This document shows positions 47,393-56,661 of a stretch of 64,000 nucleotides of DNA, piece by piece. Where the stretch lies: the NCBI GenBank assembly GCA_913020115.1, contig CAJWBQ010000012.1, positions 1-64,000 of the forward strand. Direction: 5' to 3'. Position 1 is the stretch's first letter. Every line of letters starts with the position of its first letter. A program made the position numbers and the translations under genes. This DNA comes from an uncultured Cellvibrionales bacterium. Lineage in GTDB: Bacteria; Pseudomonadota; Gammaproteobacteria; Pseudomonadales; Cellvibrionaceae. A model generated the notes under the pieces. The model was not told where the DNA came from and ran no database searches. It saw nothing but the letters and a program-made list of their open reading frames with translations.

Positions 47393-47905
47393 ATGAAGTT
47401 ACCAGACTTTTTAGCATTCGAGCCTTTTAATGAGCTCCGCCAAGGTATGGGGGCCACCGAGTTAGGTCATTTTGATCTATTTGATCCAAAGATTCAGCTG
47501 AGCACCCACGAGCGAGAAGAATTGGCAGGCGAAGGTCTCGGGATTGCAATCTCTGCTATCAGGGCCTTAGACGACCTTACACTGGCCTATAAAGACGGCC
47601 GAGTAGCGGCATTCACCGAAGAGCCCGGTGGGTATTTTCATGTGTCTAATTGCGCAAATATACAGGCCTTGGCTGAGCAGAAGGCGAAACTTAAAGTCGC
47701 GACAGTTGAGCCGCTCTTAGGTCCCTCATCTCAAGTGAAGGTATGTGCGGATTGTTTGCAACGCTTGCGATACGAGGGCTTCGACATGAATCGCCATCGT
47801 CATAGGCAGTACAGTGAGGGTATTTTAAGCCGCTTTACCCTGACGAAGTTCTTTTCCGTATACTCGGCTTATCCAATTAAAATGAATGATAGTCCCAAAT
47901 TCTAA
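47393..47905 (+). CDS. Hypothetical Cys-rich protein, third gene of the Zorya-like operon
   Basis: The 170-residue protein starts 18 bases after the ZorB-like stop and reads in the same operon. The N-terminal half (LAGEGLGIAISAIRALDDLT) looks helical. The C-terminal part contains GYFHVSNCANIQALAEQ and VKVCADCLQRLRYEGFD, a Cys and a C-x2-C about 37 residues apart that could bind zinc with the nearby His. I recall similar CxxCLxxLxY sequences in uncharacterised proteins, but cannot name a family. No nuclease, helicase or other known Zorya effector signature is seen. As the only extra gene, it is the candidate effector or sensor. Confidence 0.6.
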   Translation: MKLPDFLAFEPFNELRQGMGATELGHFDLFDPKIQLSTHEREELAGEGLGIAISAIRALDDLTLAYKDGRVAAFTEEPGGYFHVSNCANIQALAEQKAKLKVATVEPLLGPSSQVKVCADCLQRLRYEGFDMNRHRHRQYSEGILSRFTLTKFFSVYSAYPIKMNDSPKF

Positions 47906-47976
47906 AACGCCTGATTTGTTGATCTGAGACAGGTGGGCAGGGGGGTATTGTTGTCGATCGTGGCCGCAAACTCCTC

Positions 47977-47982
47977 TATAAT
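47977..47982 (+). promoter_or_regulatory. Candidate -10 box for bolA
   Basis: A perfect TATAAT sits 37 bases before the bolA ATG. A TTGTCG lies 20 bases upstream, longer than the usual 17, so the -35 is uncertain. Confidence 0.5.
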
Positions 47983-48018
47983 ACCAGCCTCATTCAAAGC
48001 GAGCCTTTCTAGTATTCA

Positions 48019-48327
48019 ATGAAAATTCAGTCGATTATTGAGCAAAAACTCCAGGACGCCTTTCAACCCACCCATTTGAAGGTTGAGAACGAAAGCCACA
48101 TGCATAATGTGGCTCCGGGCTCTGAGTCTCACTTTAAAGTTGTGTTGGCTTGTGACGCATTTGAAGGCAAACGCCAGGTGCAGCGCCACCAGCAGGTTTA
48201 CGGAACCCTAAAAGATGAATTGGCTGGGGAGGTGCATGCTCTAGCGCTACACACCTATAGCCCTAGCGAGTGGTTAGCCACAGGCGCCGCCCCCGCGTCC
48301 CCCCAATGTTTGGGTGGAGAGAAATAG
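48019..48327 (+). CDS. bolA: BolA family protein
   Basis: The 102-residue protein has the BolA/IbaG core: LQDAFQPTHLKVENESHMHN, SHFKVVLACDAFEGKRQVQR, HQQVYGTLKDEL and VHALALHTYSPSEW. The conserved Cys and His residues used to share an iron-sulfur cluster with monothiol glutaredoxin are present. E. coli BolA responds to stress and affects morphology. It is monocistronic with its own promoter. Confidence 0.9.
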   Translation: MKIQSIIEQKLQDAFQPTHLKVENESHMHNVAPGSESHFKVVLACDAFEGKRQVQRHQQVYGTLKDELAGEVHALALHTYSPSEWLATGAAPASPQCLGGEK

Positions 48328-48441
48328 TCTAAAAGACCCTTGCTTTAATAAGGTTTATCTTGCCTATAAATCAACCAATCACTACAATGTGCCTTTTTTG
48401 AACACTGGCCCTGACGGCCTCTAGAATTGTGACTTTTATTT

Positions 48442-49374
48442 ATGACCTACGTTGTTCTTGCTCTCTATCGTTTTGTCTCTCTGCCTGATTACGAGGCTCT
48501 CAGAGAGCCCCTACTTAATTTTTGCTTGGCTCAGGAGCTAAAGGGTACTTTGCTCTTAGCCGCGGAAGGCATTAACGGCACAGTGGCAGGGTCTCGCGAA
48601 GGGGTGGATGCATTGTTAGCCTACCTGCAAGAAGACGCGCGTTTCCAGGGTATTGAAAGCAAAGAATCGTTTGATAGTGAACAAGCTTTCTATCGAATGA
48701 AGGTGAAGCTTAAAAAAGAAATTGTCACCATGGGTATCGCAGACATAGACCCCAATCATATCGTGGGTACTTATGTTAAGCCGCAGAATTGGAATGCCCT
48801 GATTTCAGACCCCGAAGTCACTGTGGTGGATACGCGTAACAATTACGAGTGTGACATTGGTACCTTTAAAGGGGCCATTAATCCAAATACTGAAACCTTT
48901 CGTGAATTTCCAGCCTATGTTGCCGAGCAGCTTAGTCCGGAAAAACACAAAAAAGTAGCGATGTTTTGTACCGGTGGTATTCGCTGTGAAAAATCAACGG
49001 CCTATTTAAAGTCGCAGGGTTTCGAGGAGGTTTATCATCTCGAGGGCGGTATACTTAAATACTTGGAAGAAGTGCCTAAAGAAGAGAGCCTCTGGGAAGG
49101 CGAATGTTTCGTTTTTGATAATCGCGTCGCGGTAGATCACAGTTTAGATAAAGGCAGTTATGATCAGTGTCACGGCTGTAGACACCCGATTACAGAAGCC
49201 GAGAAAGCGTCTGAAAAATACTTAGAGGGCATTGCCTGCCCGCGCTGTTATGACCAGCAATCGCCAGAGCAGCGTCAACGTTTCACCGAGCGCCAAAAAC
49301 AAATGGCCCTGGCAAAAGCGCGAGATGAAATACATTTGGGAAGTCCTGCGCCAGAGCGGCAGTTAAGGTCTTAA
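48442..49374 (+). CDS. trhO: tRNA uridine(34) hydroxylase TrhO (rhodanese domain)
   Basis: The 310-residue protein is full-length YceA/TrhO: an N-terminal acylphosphatase-like domain ([14 protein letters not shown]), a rhodanese domain with [20 protein letters not shown], catalytic Cys in [18 protein letters not shown], and a C-terminal zinc-like segment QCHGCRHPI...CPRCYD. TrhO makes 5-hydroxyuridine at tRNA position 34. It precedes a small unknown gene by 29 bases. Confidence 0.93.
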   Translation: MTYVVLALYRFVSLPDYEALREPLLNFCLAQELKGTLLLAAEGINGTVAGSREGVDALLAYLQEDARFQGIESKESFDSEQAFYRMKVKLKKEIVTMGIADIDPNHIVGTYVKPQNWNALISDPEVTVVDTRNNYECDIGTFKGAINPNTETFREFPAYVAEQLSPEKHKKVAMFCTGGIRCEKSTAYLKSQGFEEVYHLEGGILKYLEEVPKEESLWEGECFVFDNRVAVDHSLDKGSYDQCHGCRHPITEAEKASEKYLEGIACPRCYDQQSPEQRQRFTERQKQMALAKARDEIHLGSPAPERQLRS

Positions 49375-49403
49375 GTAAAAAAAATAACAATTAGACGAAA
49401 TAT

Positions 49404-49724
49404 ATGACAAGCGAAAATACTTGGTCTGTAGACCTAAAATCGAAAACAGCCACTCACGTTAGCGGCTTTAGCTTAACCGTCGAGGGCAATCCAAAAGATC
49501 CCTCGTCTGTGAGTCCGGGGCGTACGCCTAAAGATATTGGCGCCCACGAGCAGGTTAAATTACTTCGTTTGGGTTTGGAGGCTTTGGCAGGGGCTTCAGG
49601 TTCGAGTGAGGAAAGCAGCTCTGCCCCTGTCGTTCGTCAGTTAAATAAAGAGTCATACCAGCGGCCTGCAAATCTTCCTCGCAAGCCGCTGTTGTCCCTC
49701 AAAAAAAATAAGCCGGACGCATAG
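49404..49724 (+). CDS. Small hypothetical protein
   Basis: The 106-residue protein starts MTSENTWSVDLKSKTATHVSG and looks like a basic, low-complexity protein with a Ser-rich centre (GASGSSEESSS) and C-terminal KKNKPDA. No membrane helix, Cys or catalytic motif is seen. It probably shares a transcript with trhO and is oriented toward the convergent secreted-protein gene 14 bases away. Related short proteins exist in gammaproteobacteria beside trhO, but I cannot name a family. Confidence 0.5.
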   Translation: MTSENTWSVDLKSKTATHVSGFSLTVEGNPKDPSSVSPGRTPKDIGAHEQVKLLRLGLEALAGASGSSEESSSAPVVRQLNKESYQRPANLPRKPLLSLKKNKPDA

Positions 49725-49738
49725 TTCCCGCGAATGAT

Positions 49739-50281
49739 TTAGCGGTTGGTTGCCACCTGCCCCCGAAGTTGCATCAAGGTTTTATGGGTATCAACCAGCT
49801 GAAACAAGACGTCAAACTTTTCGGCCACCTGAGCGTTGTTCCCTAACTCACCTTCATTCGAGTAGGTGACGCCATCGAGCAGAGCCTTCATCTCGGCGCT
49901 TATTCTTGTTAGGGCGAGAAAGATATTTTTGGTGGTTTTCTTCTCGTAGAACAAATTCTCCCCTTCACTCAACGACAAATAATTTTCGCATTCCTGCATC
50001 CAGTCCCGGCGTTGGTCGATAAAGTGCCGGGTGGTTTTCATGCCATATTGTCGTTGGTCACTTAGGCGAGTGTCGCGGTACCTTTGTAGACTGTTAATTG
50101 CAATCGACATAAATTCCGACTTGATATCGTCGCAATACTTGGTGTTTAAGTACGATGCAAATCTAACCCCGTGTTTTTTTGCTGCGGCTTGTTTTCTACA
50201 TTCTTCGTCACAGGCGAACGAAGACATGCTGAACATCAACAAGGCAACCATGCTTATTATAATTTTCATGATTTTTGCCAT
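49739..50281 (-). CDS. Hypothetical secreted protein
   Basis: The 180-residue protein has a signal peptide (MKIIISMVALLMFSMSSFACD) and a mature alpha-helical region with four Cys (C24, C28 and two later), possibly two disulfides. An ATG four codons in, at 50269, could also start it. The 236 bases upstream show no clear promoter. No family or partner is evident. Confidence 0.6.
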   Translation of the reverse strand: MAKIMKIIISMVALLMFSMSSFACDEECRKQAAAKKHGVRFASYLNTKYCDDIKSEFMSIAINSLQRYRDTRLSDQRQYGMKTTRHFIDQRRDWMQECENYLSLSEGENLFYEKKTTKNIFLALTRISAEMKALLDGVTYSNEGELGNNAQVAEKFDVLFQLVDTHKTLMQLRGQVATNR

Positions 50282-50517
50282 TTATAGCGAGTTATGGTGA
50301 CTAACTACACACCTGAACAGCAGATAAAGCCAAAATCTATGGTTAGGGTCAAGCGCTGAGGTAAATATTGCTGGTAAATTTATCAAAAAGGTGACGCAGT
50401 TGGCAGAAAAGGTGTGTTGAAGGCCTCACTAGAGGCGGGTCTTTCCTCTAGTGATGTAAAACTTTGTGCACTGGGTACGAATTAGCGATAGAAGCGCCCA
50501 AGAAGGGGCGAAAGACC

Positions 50518-51429
50518 TTATACGGGAGTTTTCTCGCCTTCAAAGTATTCAAGTAATCTGGGCAGGAAGCGGCCAAGGGTCAGGGTCATTATGGCAAAGT
50601 CTGCATCAAACTTAGCCGCGGCGTCTTCTGTGCCTGCGTCATCTGCCTCTGAAATTAAGCTCTCGTCAAATTTTAAGCGCTTCAGGGTTAGATCATCGTT
50701 GAGCATGGCGGAAAAGTTTTCATCCCATTCAACGGCAAGCTTATAAGCCTGCTTACCTGCATCTAGGTGCGCAGTGACCTCTTCAGCGCTCAGGTCCTGA
50801 TTTTTGCAGCGGATGATACTGCCATCTTCAGCACTTTCGCGAAGTTCCGCCTCATTGAGTACTAAAAGGTCTTCTGGTACGTTTTCCTCACGTAGCCACT
50901 GGGTCATCACTACTGAGGGCGATGCCACTACTTGCGGAGGCACAACGGGCAGCGAGCCTAGGGTTTCTCGTAGGTAACTTGTGAGTTCTTCGGCTTTTTT
51001 CGGGCTGGCGGCGTCAACCACAAGCCAGCCATTGCGTGGATCTATGTATGCAAAGGTGCGTGATGAGCGAGTGAAGGCATGAGGAAGGGCATCGAAAATA
51101 ATTTCTTCCTTGAGTGTTTCCCGTTCCTTCCGATACAGCTTACGGCCTTCCTGCTCCTCAATGATGGCAGCTTTGTCCTCAACTAATTCTTTGATTACAG
51201 CCGACGGCATCACCTTTTCTTCTTTGCGCGCGCATATCATGGTGAAACCATTTGCGGCGTGAATCAACTCAGCAAAGCCCGGCCCCATGGGAGCCACCCA
51301 GCCGTACTGGCTTAGGTCTCGTTTTCCACAGGGTTGAAATTCGCCTGGTATGAGTTTTTCGGCCAGTTCTTCACTGGTGTACTGGAATTCTGAGGTAAAG
51401 CGATAAAGCTGAAGATTTTTAAACCACAT
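50518..51429 (-). CDS. rdgC: Recombination-associated protein RdgC
   Basis: The 303-residue protein matches RdgC from its start (MWFKNLQLYRFT) through the conserved AEKLIPGEFQPCGKRDLSQY, RKLYRKERETLKEEIIFDAL and TLGRFLPRLLEYFEGE near the end. RdgC forms a ring around double-stranded DNA and restrains RecA. Length equals E. coli RdgC (303). Confidence 0.95.
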   Translation of the reverse strand: MWFKNLQLYRFTSEFQYTSEELAEKLIPGEFQPCGKRDLSQYGWVAPMGPGFAELIHAANGFTMICARKEEKVMPSAVIKELVEDKAAIIEEQEGRKLYRKERETLKEEIIFDALPHAFTRSSRTFAYIDPRNGWLVVDAASPKKAEELTSYLRETLGSLPVVPPQVVASPSVVMTQWLREENVPEDLLVLNEAELRESAEDGSIIRCKNQDLSAEEVTAHLDAGKQAYKLAVEWDENFSAMLNDDLTLKRLKFDESLISEADDAGTEDAAAKFDADFAIMTLTLGRFLPRLLEYFEGEKTPV

Positions 51430-51509
51430 ACGGAGCTTGCTGCCTGCTAAATAGAGAATCTAAGGGTCGCGCATTATGTCTGATGAGAGCTCGGGTTACC
51501 AGTCGCCCA

Positions 51510-52100
51510 TTAACCTTTTAACGCGGTCTTTATCAGTGGCACAAGATCGGGGTTTAAGGGCAGCTTGAGGGCTGCATCATGGCCGTTATCCGACATTTTT
51601 CGCCAGGTTTTTTGGATGATAGAGATCAATTTTTCATCACTGTGCTTGGCCGCAAAAGGGGTTAAATAGTGCTCCAAAAACACCATGCACACAACGTCTT
51701 CAAGAGTTTGCACTTCGGCGTCTCGCTTCAGGCCCTTTTTCATCAGTAGGGTTTTGACTCGATCAATTAATTCTTCTTCGTAGCCCACCTGAAGCAGCAA
51801 GCCCGCTGCGGTATCGGCGTGAAACTGATTGAGGTCTTTGCGCCAGTGATTGTAGCCTTCTCGGCCCATGGGGTAGTCGGAGCGAGGGCTGAGCCAGCGT
51901 TGAATATGCTGGCTTCGCGCTGCCAGCTGCAGGGCTTCGGAGCTCTGCGGCGCAAATATGTCTAAGCGTTGACTCATGCGTTGGCTATACAGCCACTCTT
52001 TGGGCACGGCGCCTTCGGGGGTGGGGTCAAGATTTGGGTCTTGGCGATTGGTCGCATCGATAGAGTCAATAGCGGATCGAAAGCGGGCATGGTCAATCAT
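51510..52100 (-). CDS. DUF4202 domain-containing protein
   Basis: The 196-residue protein shows the DUF4202 signature: DATNRQDPN near the N-terminus, YSQRMSQRLDIFAPQSSEAL, ARSQHIQRWLSPRSDYPMGR and GYNHWRKDLNQFHA. Several His and Asp suggest an HD-like metal site, but activity is unknown. It lies 80 bases upstream of rdgC in the same direction. Confidence 0.88.
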   Translation of the reverse strand: MIDHARFRSAIDSIDATNRQDPNLDPTPEGAVPKEWLYSQRMSQRLDIFAPQSSEALQLAARSQHIQRWLSPRSDYPMGREGYNHWRKDLNQFHADTAAGLLLQVGYEEELIDRVKTLLMKKGLKRDAEVQTLEDVVCMVFLEHYLTPFAAKHSDEKLISIIQKTWRKMSDNGHDAALKLPLNPDLVPLIKTALKG

Positions 52101-52249
52101 GATTTATCTCTGGAATTATTTGAGTGCTGTAGGTGGCACACCATACTGTTTTTTTTTCTGTTTATCTAGCGAGGGAGGGCTACACTATTTACTATGGGTA
52201 AGCGCGCTCAGGGGAACATTTTAACAAGGACAATGGGAACCGTTAGTGA

Positions 52250-53680
52250 ATGATTAAGGATATTGTGTATTGGGGCCTGCCCCAGAAAACGGAAAAATCC
52301 AACGATCTTACGCGTTATAGGGTGACGAACAACACGGTCATTTTGAGCGCTTTGCTCGCAGCGCCGTTTCTGGTCCGTGCAATACACTGGGGCATTGACT
52401 TACGAATTATTGCATTGAGTTTGTCGGAAGCTCTCCTTGTATTGAGTTTCCTCTCTTTGCGTTGGTTTCGCTCGCCTCTGGTAGGCGTGCACTTCGCCTT
52501 ATCGGGTATTGCGCTCGGTGCGCTGGGAGGGGTATACAGCAATGGTGGCTTTGGCCATGTGGCGAGCGGTTGGCTGTACATACTTCCCCTTTTTGCTGGC
52601 CTGATGGGCGGTGTGAATGCCGGTATGATATGGACTGGCTTTTCTCTTGTATCCATTGCTGCGTTTTGGTTTGCCTCCTCTCTCGGAATTGTCTTGCCTG
52701 TTTTAACTCCCAGGCCCGATCAAGCCTCTTTTGATAAATTACAACAGTTGATGCAGTTTTTGGCCATTGCCGGCTGTATGTTGGCTTACCTCTATCAGGT
52801 GAAGGAGGTTGACGATGCCCTATTGGGCAAAATTAAGCACCTAAATCAGGAAGTGGCAGATCGAAAAAAAGCGGAGCTAGATGCGTTTGCGGCCAGTCGT
52901 ACAAAATCTGAATTTTTCGCAAGCATGAGCCATGAATTGCGAACCCCTCTAAACTCCGTGATTGGCTTTTCGGAGCGATTAATTCGCCGCCGAATAAACA
53001 GCGCAGGGGGTGAAAATTTAGAGGGGGACAGAGAGTATGATGCCTTGCGCAGTATTCACGACAATGGCAAAAATCTATTAGCAATGATCAATGGCTTGCT
53101 AAGTTTGGCAAAAATTGAGGCGGGACAGGAGTCGTTAATTCGCTCGCCAATTAATTTGCCCCTGTTATTGAATAGTTTAGTCGATGAGTTTCAGCCGCTC
53201 GCCTTGTCCAATAACTTGGTTCTGGAAAATACCCTGACGAAAGATTGTGAGATTTATGCTGATGAGTCAAAAATCAAACAAGTTTTTGTCAACTTGATTA
53301 GTAATGCATTGAAATATACTGAAGAAGGCCAGGTGGAAATTTCCGGTATTACGGGGCTTGGGCCGAATGGGGGGAATCAGATTTCGGTGTCAGTCAAGGA
53401 CACAGGTGTGGGTATTTCTGAGGAAGAGCAAGGGCAATTGTTTGATCCCTATTTTGATAAGTCTTTGCACAAACAAAGCGATGTGAAAATGCTTGGCTTG
53501 GGCCTGCCTATTACAAAGCGTTTGGTTGAACTGCACGACGGGGTGATTTCAGTGAGCAGCGTTGTAGGGCGAGGAAGTGAGTTTACGGTTTGTTTACCAG
53601 AAATTTGTATGGTGAACGCGCGACCGGAAATTCCCGTACTTGAGCCTGCCAATGAAGGAGGGGTTCTGTCGAACAAATAA
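52250..53680 (+). CDS. Membrane sensor histidine kinase
   Basis: The 476-residue kinase has a membrane region with five or six helices (about residues 30-184) similar to MASE-type sensors, a short coiled linker, then HisKA with the phospho-acceptor His in ASMSHELRTPLNSVIGFSER (His228), and a HATPase domain with VFVNLISNALKYTEE, DTGVGIS and GLGLPITKRLVELH. No receiver domain or adjacent response regulator gene is seen, so it is an orphan kinase. Its signal is unknown. Confidence 0.9.
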   Translation: MIKDIVYWGLPQKTEKSNDLTRYRVTNNTVILSALLAAPFLVRAIHWGIDLRIIALSLSEALLVLSFLSLRWFRSPLVGVHFALSGIALGALGGVYSNGGFGHVASGWLYILPLFAGLMGGVNAGMIWTGFSLVSIAAFWFASSLGIVLPVLTPRPDQASFDKLQQLMQFLAIAGCMLAYLYQVKEVDDALLGKIKHLNQEVADRKKAELDAFAASRTKSEFFASMSHELRTPLNSVIGFSERLIRRRINSAGGENLEGDREYDALRSIHDNGKNLLAMINGLLSLAKIEAGQESLIRSPINLPLLLNSLVDEFQPLALSNNLVLENTLTKDCEIYADESKIKQVFVNLISNALKYTEEGQVEISGITGLGPNGGNQISVSVKDTGVGISEEEQGQLFDPYFDKSLHKQSDVKMLGLGLPITKRLVELHDGVISVSSVVGRGSEFTVCLPEICMVNARPEIPVLEPANEGGVLSNK

Positions 53681-53713
53681 GCTGACGCCAGTCAGTTTGA
53701 TCTGGCGTAAGCT
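53680..53713. terminator. Stem-loop between convergent kinase and mmsA genes
   Basis: AGCTGACGCCAG and CTGGCGTAAGCT pair at 11 of 12 positions around a 10-base loop, with TTTTTT 10 bases after on the plus strand. It likely ends transcription of the kinase gene and perhaps mmsA. Confidence 0.6.
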
Positions 53714-53741
53714 CCTCGCTGAGATTTTTTCTAAAGATTCT

Positions 53742-55235
53742 TTAGTTACTTGGAAAGGTAAATTGAGCGCCTTCTCTTACTCCCGCCGAGGGCCAGCGTT
53801 GCGTGACTGTTTTTCGTTTGGTGTAAAAGCGGATGGCGTCTGGGCCATAGGCATGTAGGTCTCCAAATAAGGAACGTTTCCAGCCGCCAAAGCTGTGGTA
53901 GGCCACTGGCACCGGTAACGGCACGTTAATGCCTACCATGCCTACTTTGATGTTGTCACTAAAGTAGCGAGCGGCTTCGCCGTCTCTCGTGAATATGCAG
54001 GTGCCGTTGCCATATTCGTGTGCGTCAATGAGGTCCATGGCTTCTTGCATGCTGTCGACGCGCACGACACACAGCACAGGGCCAAATATTTCTTCTTGAT
54101 AAATTCTCATGTCGGCAGTGACCTTATCGAACAAACACGCTCCCATAAAGTAGCCGTTTTCGTGACCGTCTACGCGGAGGTTTCTACCGTCCATCACTAA
54201 ACTTGCACCTTCTTCCAAACCTATATCGATGTAAGTTTTCACTTTTTCAAAATGTTGGGCTGTAATGAGCGGCCCCATGTCATTTTGATTGTCTGTGCCG
54301 GGCCCAACATTCATCTCGCTCATACGACCCTGTAGTTTTTCAACCAGATTATCGGCGGCTTCATTGCCAACCGCAACAGCGACTGAAATGGCCATACAGC
54401 GCTCGCCACAAGAGCCATAGGCGGCACCCATGAGCGCATTTACAGTATTATCCATGTCTGCATCAGGCATAACTATGGCGTGGTTTTTGGCGCCGCCAAG
54501 CGCTTGGCAACGTTTGCCATTGCTATTGGCCGTGTTGTAGATGTATTCGGCAATGGGTGTGGAGCCCACGAAGCTGACAGCCATTACACGCTCGTCGTTG
54601 AGTAAGGTGTCTACTGCTTCTTTGTCGCCGTTGACAAGGTTTAATACTCCGGCGGGCAGGCCCGCTTGTTGCGCTAATTCGCAAATAAACAGAGTTGAAC
54701 TCGGGGTGCGCTCAGAGGGTTTTAAAATGAAGGTGTTGCCGCATACGATAGCCGCTGGCCACATCCATAAAGGCACCATGGCAGGAAAGTTGAAAGGGGT
54801 AATGCCGGTGACAACGCCGAGTGGCTGGAATTCGCTCCAAGAGTCTATGCCTGGGCCAGCGTTCTTACTGTGCTCACCTTTGAGTAACTCTGGCGCGCTG
54901 CAGGCGTATTCTACGTTTTCTATACCGCGTTGCAGTTCGCCTTTGGCATCGTCTAATACTTTTCCGTGTTCTTCAGTGATAAGGGCACAAATCTTATCGG
55001 CGTTTTCCTCAAGCAAGGTTTTCAGTTTAAACATCACTTGCGCGCGTTTCGCAGGAGGGGTGTTACGCCAAGCGGGGAAGGCAGCTTGAGCTTTTGTTAT
55101 AGCCTCTTCAACGGTTGTTTTTGAGGCGAGAGCAACACGTTTGCTCACTTCTCCTGTGGCTGGGTTGAATACATCTTGGGCGCGACTTTCGTTGTTTTGG
55201 GTTTGGCCGTCGATAAGGTGTCCAATGGTTTTCAT
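53742..55235 (-). CDS. mmsA: Methylmalonate/malonate-semialdehyde dehydrogenase, CoA-acylating
   Basis: The 497-residue NAD-dependent enzyme fits MmsA/BauC (MKTIGHLIDGQT start, ITPFNFPAMVPLWMWPAAIV cofactor region, catalytic Cys in GSCGERCMAISVAVA). It converts malonate or methylmalonate semialdehyde to acetyl- or propionyl-CoA and CO2. It follows the first aminotransferase gene by 91 bases in the same direction, forming the last step of beta-alanine-type breakdown. A small hairpin (55284-55302) lies in the gap. Confidence 0.92.
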   Translation of the reverse strand: MKTIGHLIDGQTQNNESRAQDVFNPATGEVSKRVALASKTTVEEAITKAQAAFPAWRNTPPAKRAQVMFKLKTLLEENADKICALITEEHGKVLDDAKGELQRGIENVEYACSAPELLKGEHSKNAGPGIDSWSEFQPLGVVTGITPFNFPAMVPLWMWPAAIVCGNTFILKPSERTPSSTLFICELAQQAGLPAGVLNLVNGDKEAVDTLLNDERVMAVSFVGSTPIAEYIYNTANSNGKRCQALGGAKNHAIVMPDADMDNTVNALMGAAYGSCGERCMAISVAVAVGNEAADNLVEKLQGRMSEMNVGPGTDNQNDMGPLITAQHFEKVKTYIDIGLEEGASLVMDGRNLRVDGHENGYFMGACLFDKVTADMRIYQEEIFGPVLCVVRVDSMQEAMDLIDAHEYGNGTCIFTRDGEAARYFSDNIKVGMVGINVPLPVPVAYHSFGGWKRSLFGDLHAYGPDAIRFYTKRKTVTQRWPSAGVREGAQFTFPSN

Positions 55236-55283
55236 TGTGGGGTATTCCTAGGCTTAGTTGAATTTTAGGTAAAGGGCTTCTCA

Positions 55284-55302
55284 ACCGAGGCGATTTGCCT
55301 CG
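55284..55302 (-). other. Small hairpin between aminotransferase and mmsA genes
   Basis: CCGAGGC-GATTT-GCCTCGG is a perfect 7-base stem in the 91-base operon gap. It may be an attenuator or mRNA-processing site; there is no T-run. Confidence 0.4.
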
Positions 55303-55326
55303 GCGAGTAGAGCTATTTGTGTGGTT

Positions 55327-56661
55327 TTAGAGGGCTTTTATGGTGTCGCCCAATGCGCTGACAAGAGTGTCAATTTGCTCGGGCTCTGCAATGAACGGCA
55401 GGCCAAGTTGAATGGTGTCGCCGCCATAGCGAATGTAGAAACCTTTTTCCCACATTTTCATGGCTATCTGGTAAGGGCGAAGCAATGGCTCACCCGGTGC
55501 GGCGTCTATGGTGAGAGCGGCGGCTAAGCCGTAATTGCGAATGTCTGTTATATAGGGCAAGCCTTTGAGCTGGTGAATAGACTCTTCTAAAACTGGCGCT
55601 AGACTTTTTACGCGGGGAACAAGTTTGTCGTTTTCTAATATGTCGAGCGAGGCAAGGGCCGCAGCACAGGCAACAGGGTGAGCTGAGTAGGTGTAGCCAT
55701 GAGGTAATTCTACGGCGTATTCGGGGCCGCCATTTTCCATGAACACATCATATATTTCTTGCTTGGCGATGACGGCACCCATGGGAATTGTACCGTTGGT
55801 GAGCTGCTTGGCGACGTTAATCATGTCGGGCACAACGCCAAATTCTTCGGCTCCGGTGTTTGACCCCATGCGGCCAAATCCGGTAATCACTTCGTCAAAA
55901 ATCAGCAGTATATCGTGCTGCTCGCAAATTTCTTTTAGGCGCTTTAGGTAGCCAACGGGTGGCGGTAATACGCCAGCGGAGCCTGCAAGGGGCTCAACTA
56001 TAACGGCGGCAATGTTAGAGGCGTCATGCAGGGCAATAAGCTCTAGCATGTCTTCCGCTTTGTGAGCGCCGGTCTCGGGCATGCCTTTGATAAATTTGTT
56101 TTCGGGCAGCACTGTGTGGGGCAGGTGGTCGGCGGCGACAGCTTCGCCAAATAGGGCGCGGTTGGGGCCAATGCCGCCCACGCTGATACCACCCCAGTTC
56201 ACGCCGTGGTAACCCTTGGCGCGGCCAATGAGCTTGGTTTTACTGGGCATGCCTTTTTTGCGCCAGTAGGCACGGGCTATTTTTAGTGAGGTTTCGGCAG
56301 ATTCTGAACCTGAGTTGGTGTAAAACACGCGATTGAGGCCGGCGGGCATAAATTGGGTGATGCGCTCGGCGAGCTCGAAGGCTTTGGGGTGGCTGAACTG
56401 GAAGGCGGGTGCATAGTCGAGGGTTTTCATTTGCTGGCTGACGGCTTCGGTGATTTCGTCGCGGCTATGCCCTGCACCACAGGTCCACAGGCCTGAGAGG
56501 CCGTCGAATATCTGGCGGCCATCGGCGGAGGTGAAGTAGGCGCCTTTGGCGGCGGTGATGATGCGCGGGTCTTGTTTAAATTGGCGGTTGCCGGTGAAGG
56601 CCATCCAGTGGGCGTCCATCTGGGCTTGGGTAATTCCGGCAAATTTGTCGTTGGCGGTCAT
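55327..56661 (-). CDS. Omega-amino-acid (beta-alanine):pyruvate aminotransferase, BauA-like
   Basis: The 444-residue class III aminotransferase resembles Pseudomonas BauA: HWMAFTGNRQFKQDPRII, DGLSGLWTCGAGHSRDEI, FDEVITGFGRMG and the PLP Lys in NVAKQLTNGTIPMGAV. It makes malonate semialdehyde from beta-alanine (or similar), which mmsA then uses. A second, related aminotransferase lies at 58135-59478 past the LysR gene. It is the first gene of the mmsA operon, divergent from lysR. Confidence 0.88.
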   Translation of the reverse strand: MTANDKFAGITQAQMDAHWMAFTGNRQFKQDPRIITAAKGAYFTSADGRQIFDGLSGLWTCGAGHSRDEITEAVSQQMKTLDYAPAFQFSHPKAFELAERITQFMPAGLNRVFYTNSGSESAETSLKIARAYWRKKGMPSKTKLIGRAKGYHGVNWGGISVGGIGPNRALFGEAVAADHLPHTVLPENKFIKGMPETGAHKAEDMLELIALHDASNIAAVIVEPLAGSAGVLPPPVGYLKRLKEICEQHDILLIFDEVITGFGRMGSNTGAEEFGVVPDMINVAKQLTNGTIPMGAVIAKQEIYDVFMENGGPEYAVELPHGYTYSAHPVACAAALASLDILENDKLVPRVKSLAPVLEESIHQLKGLPYITDIRNYGLAAALTIDAAPGEPLLRPYQIAMKMWEKGFYIRYGGDTIQLGLPFIAEPEQIDTLVSALGDTIKAL

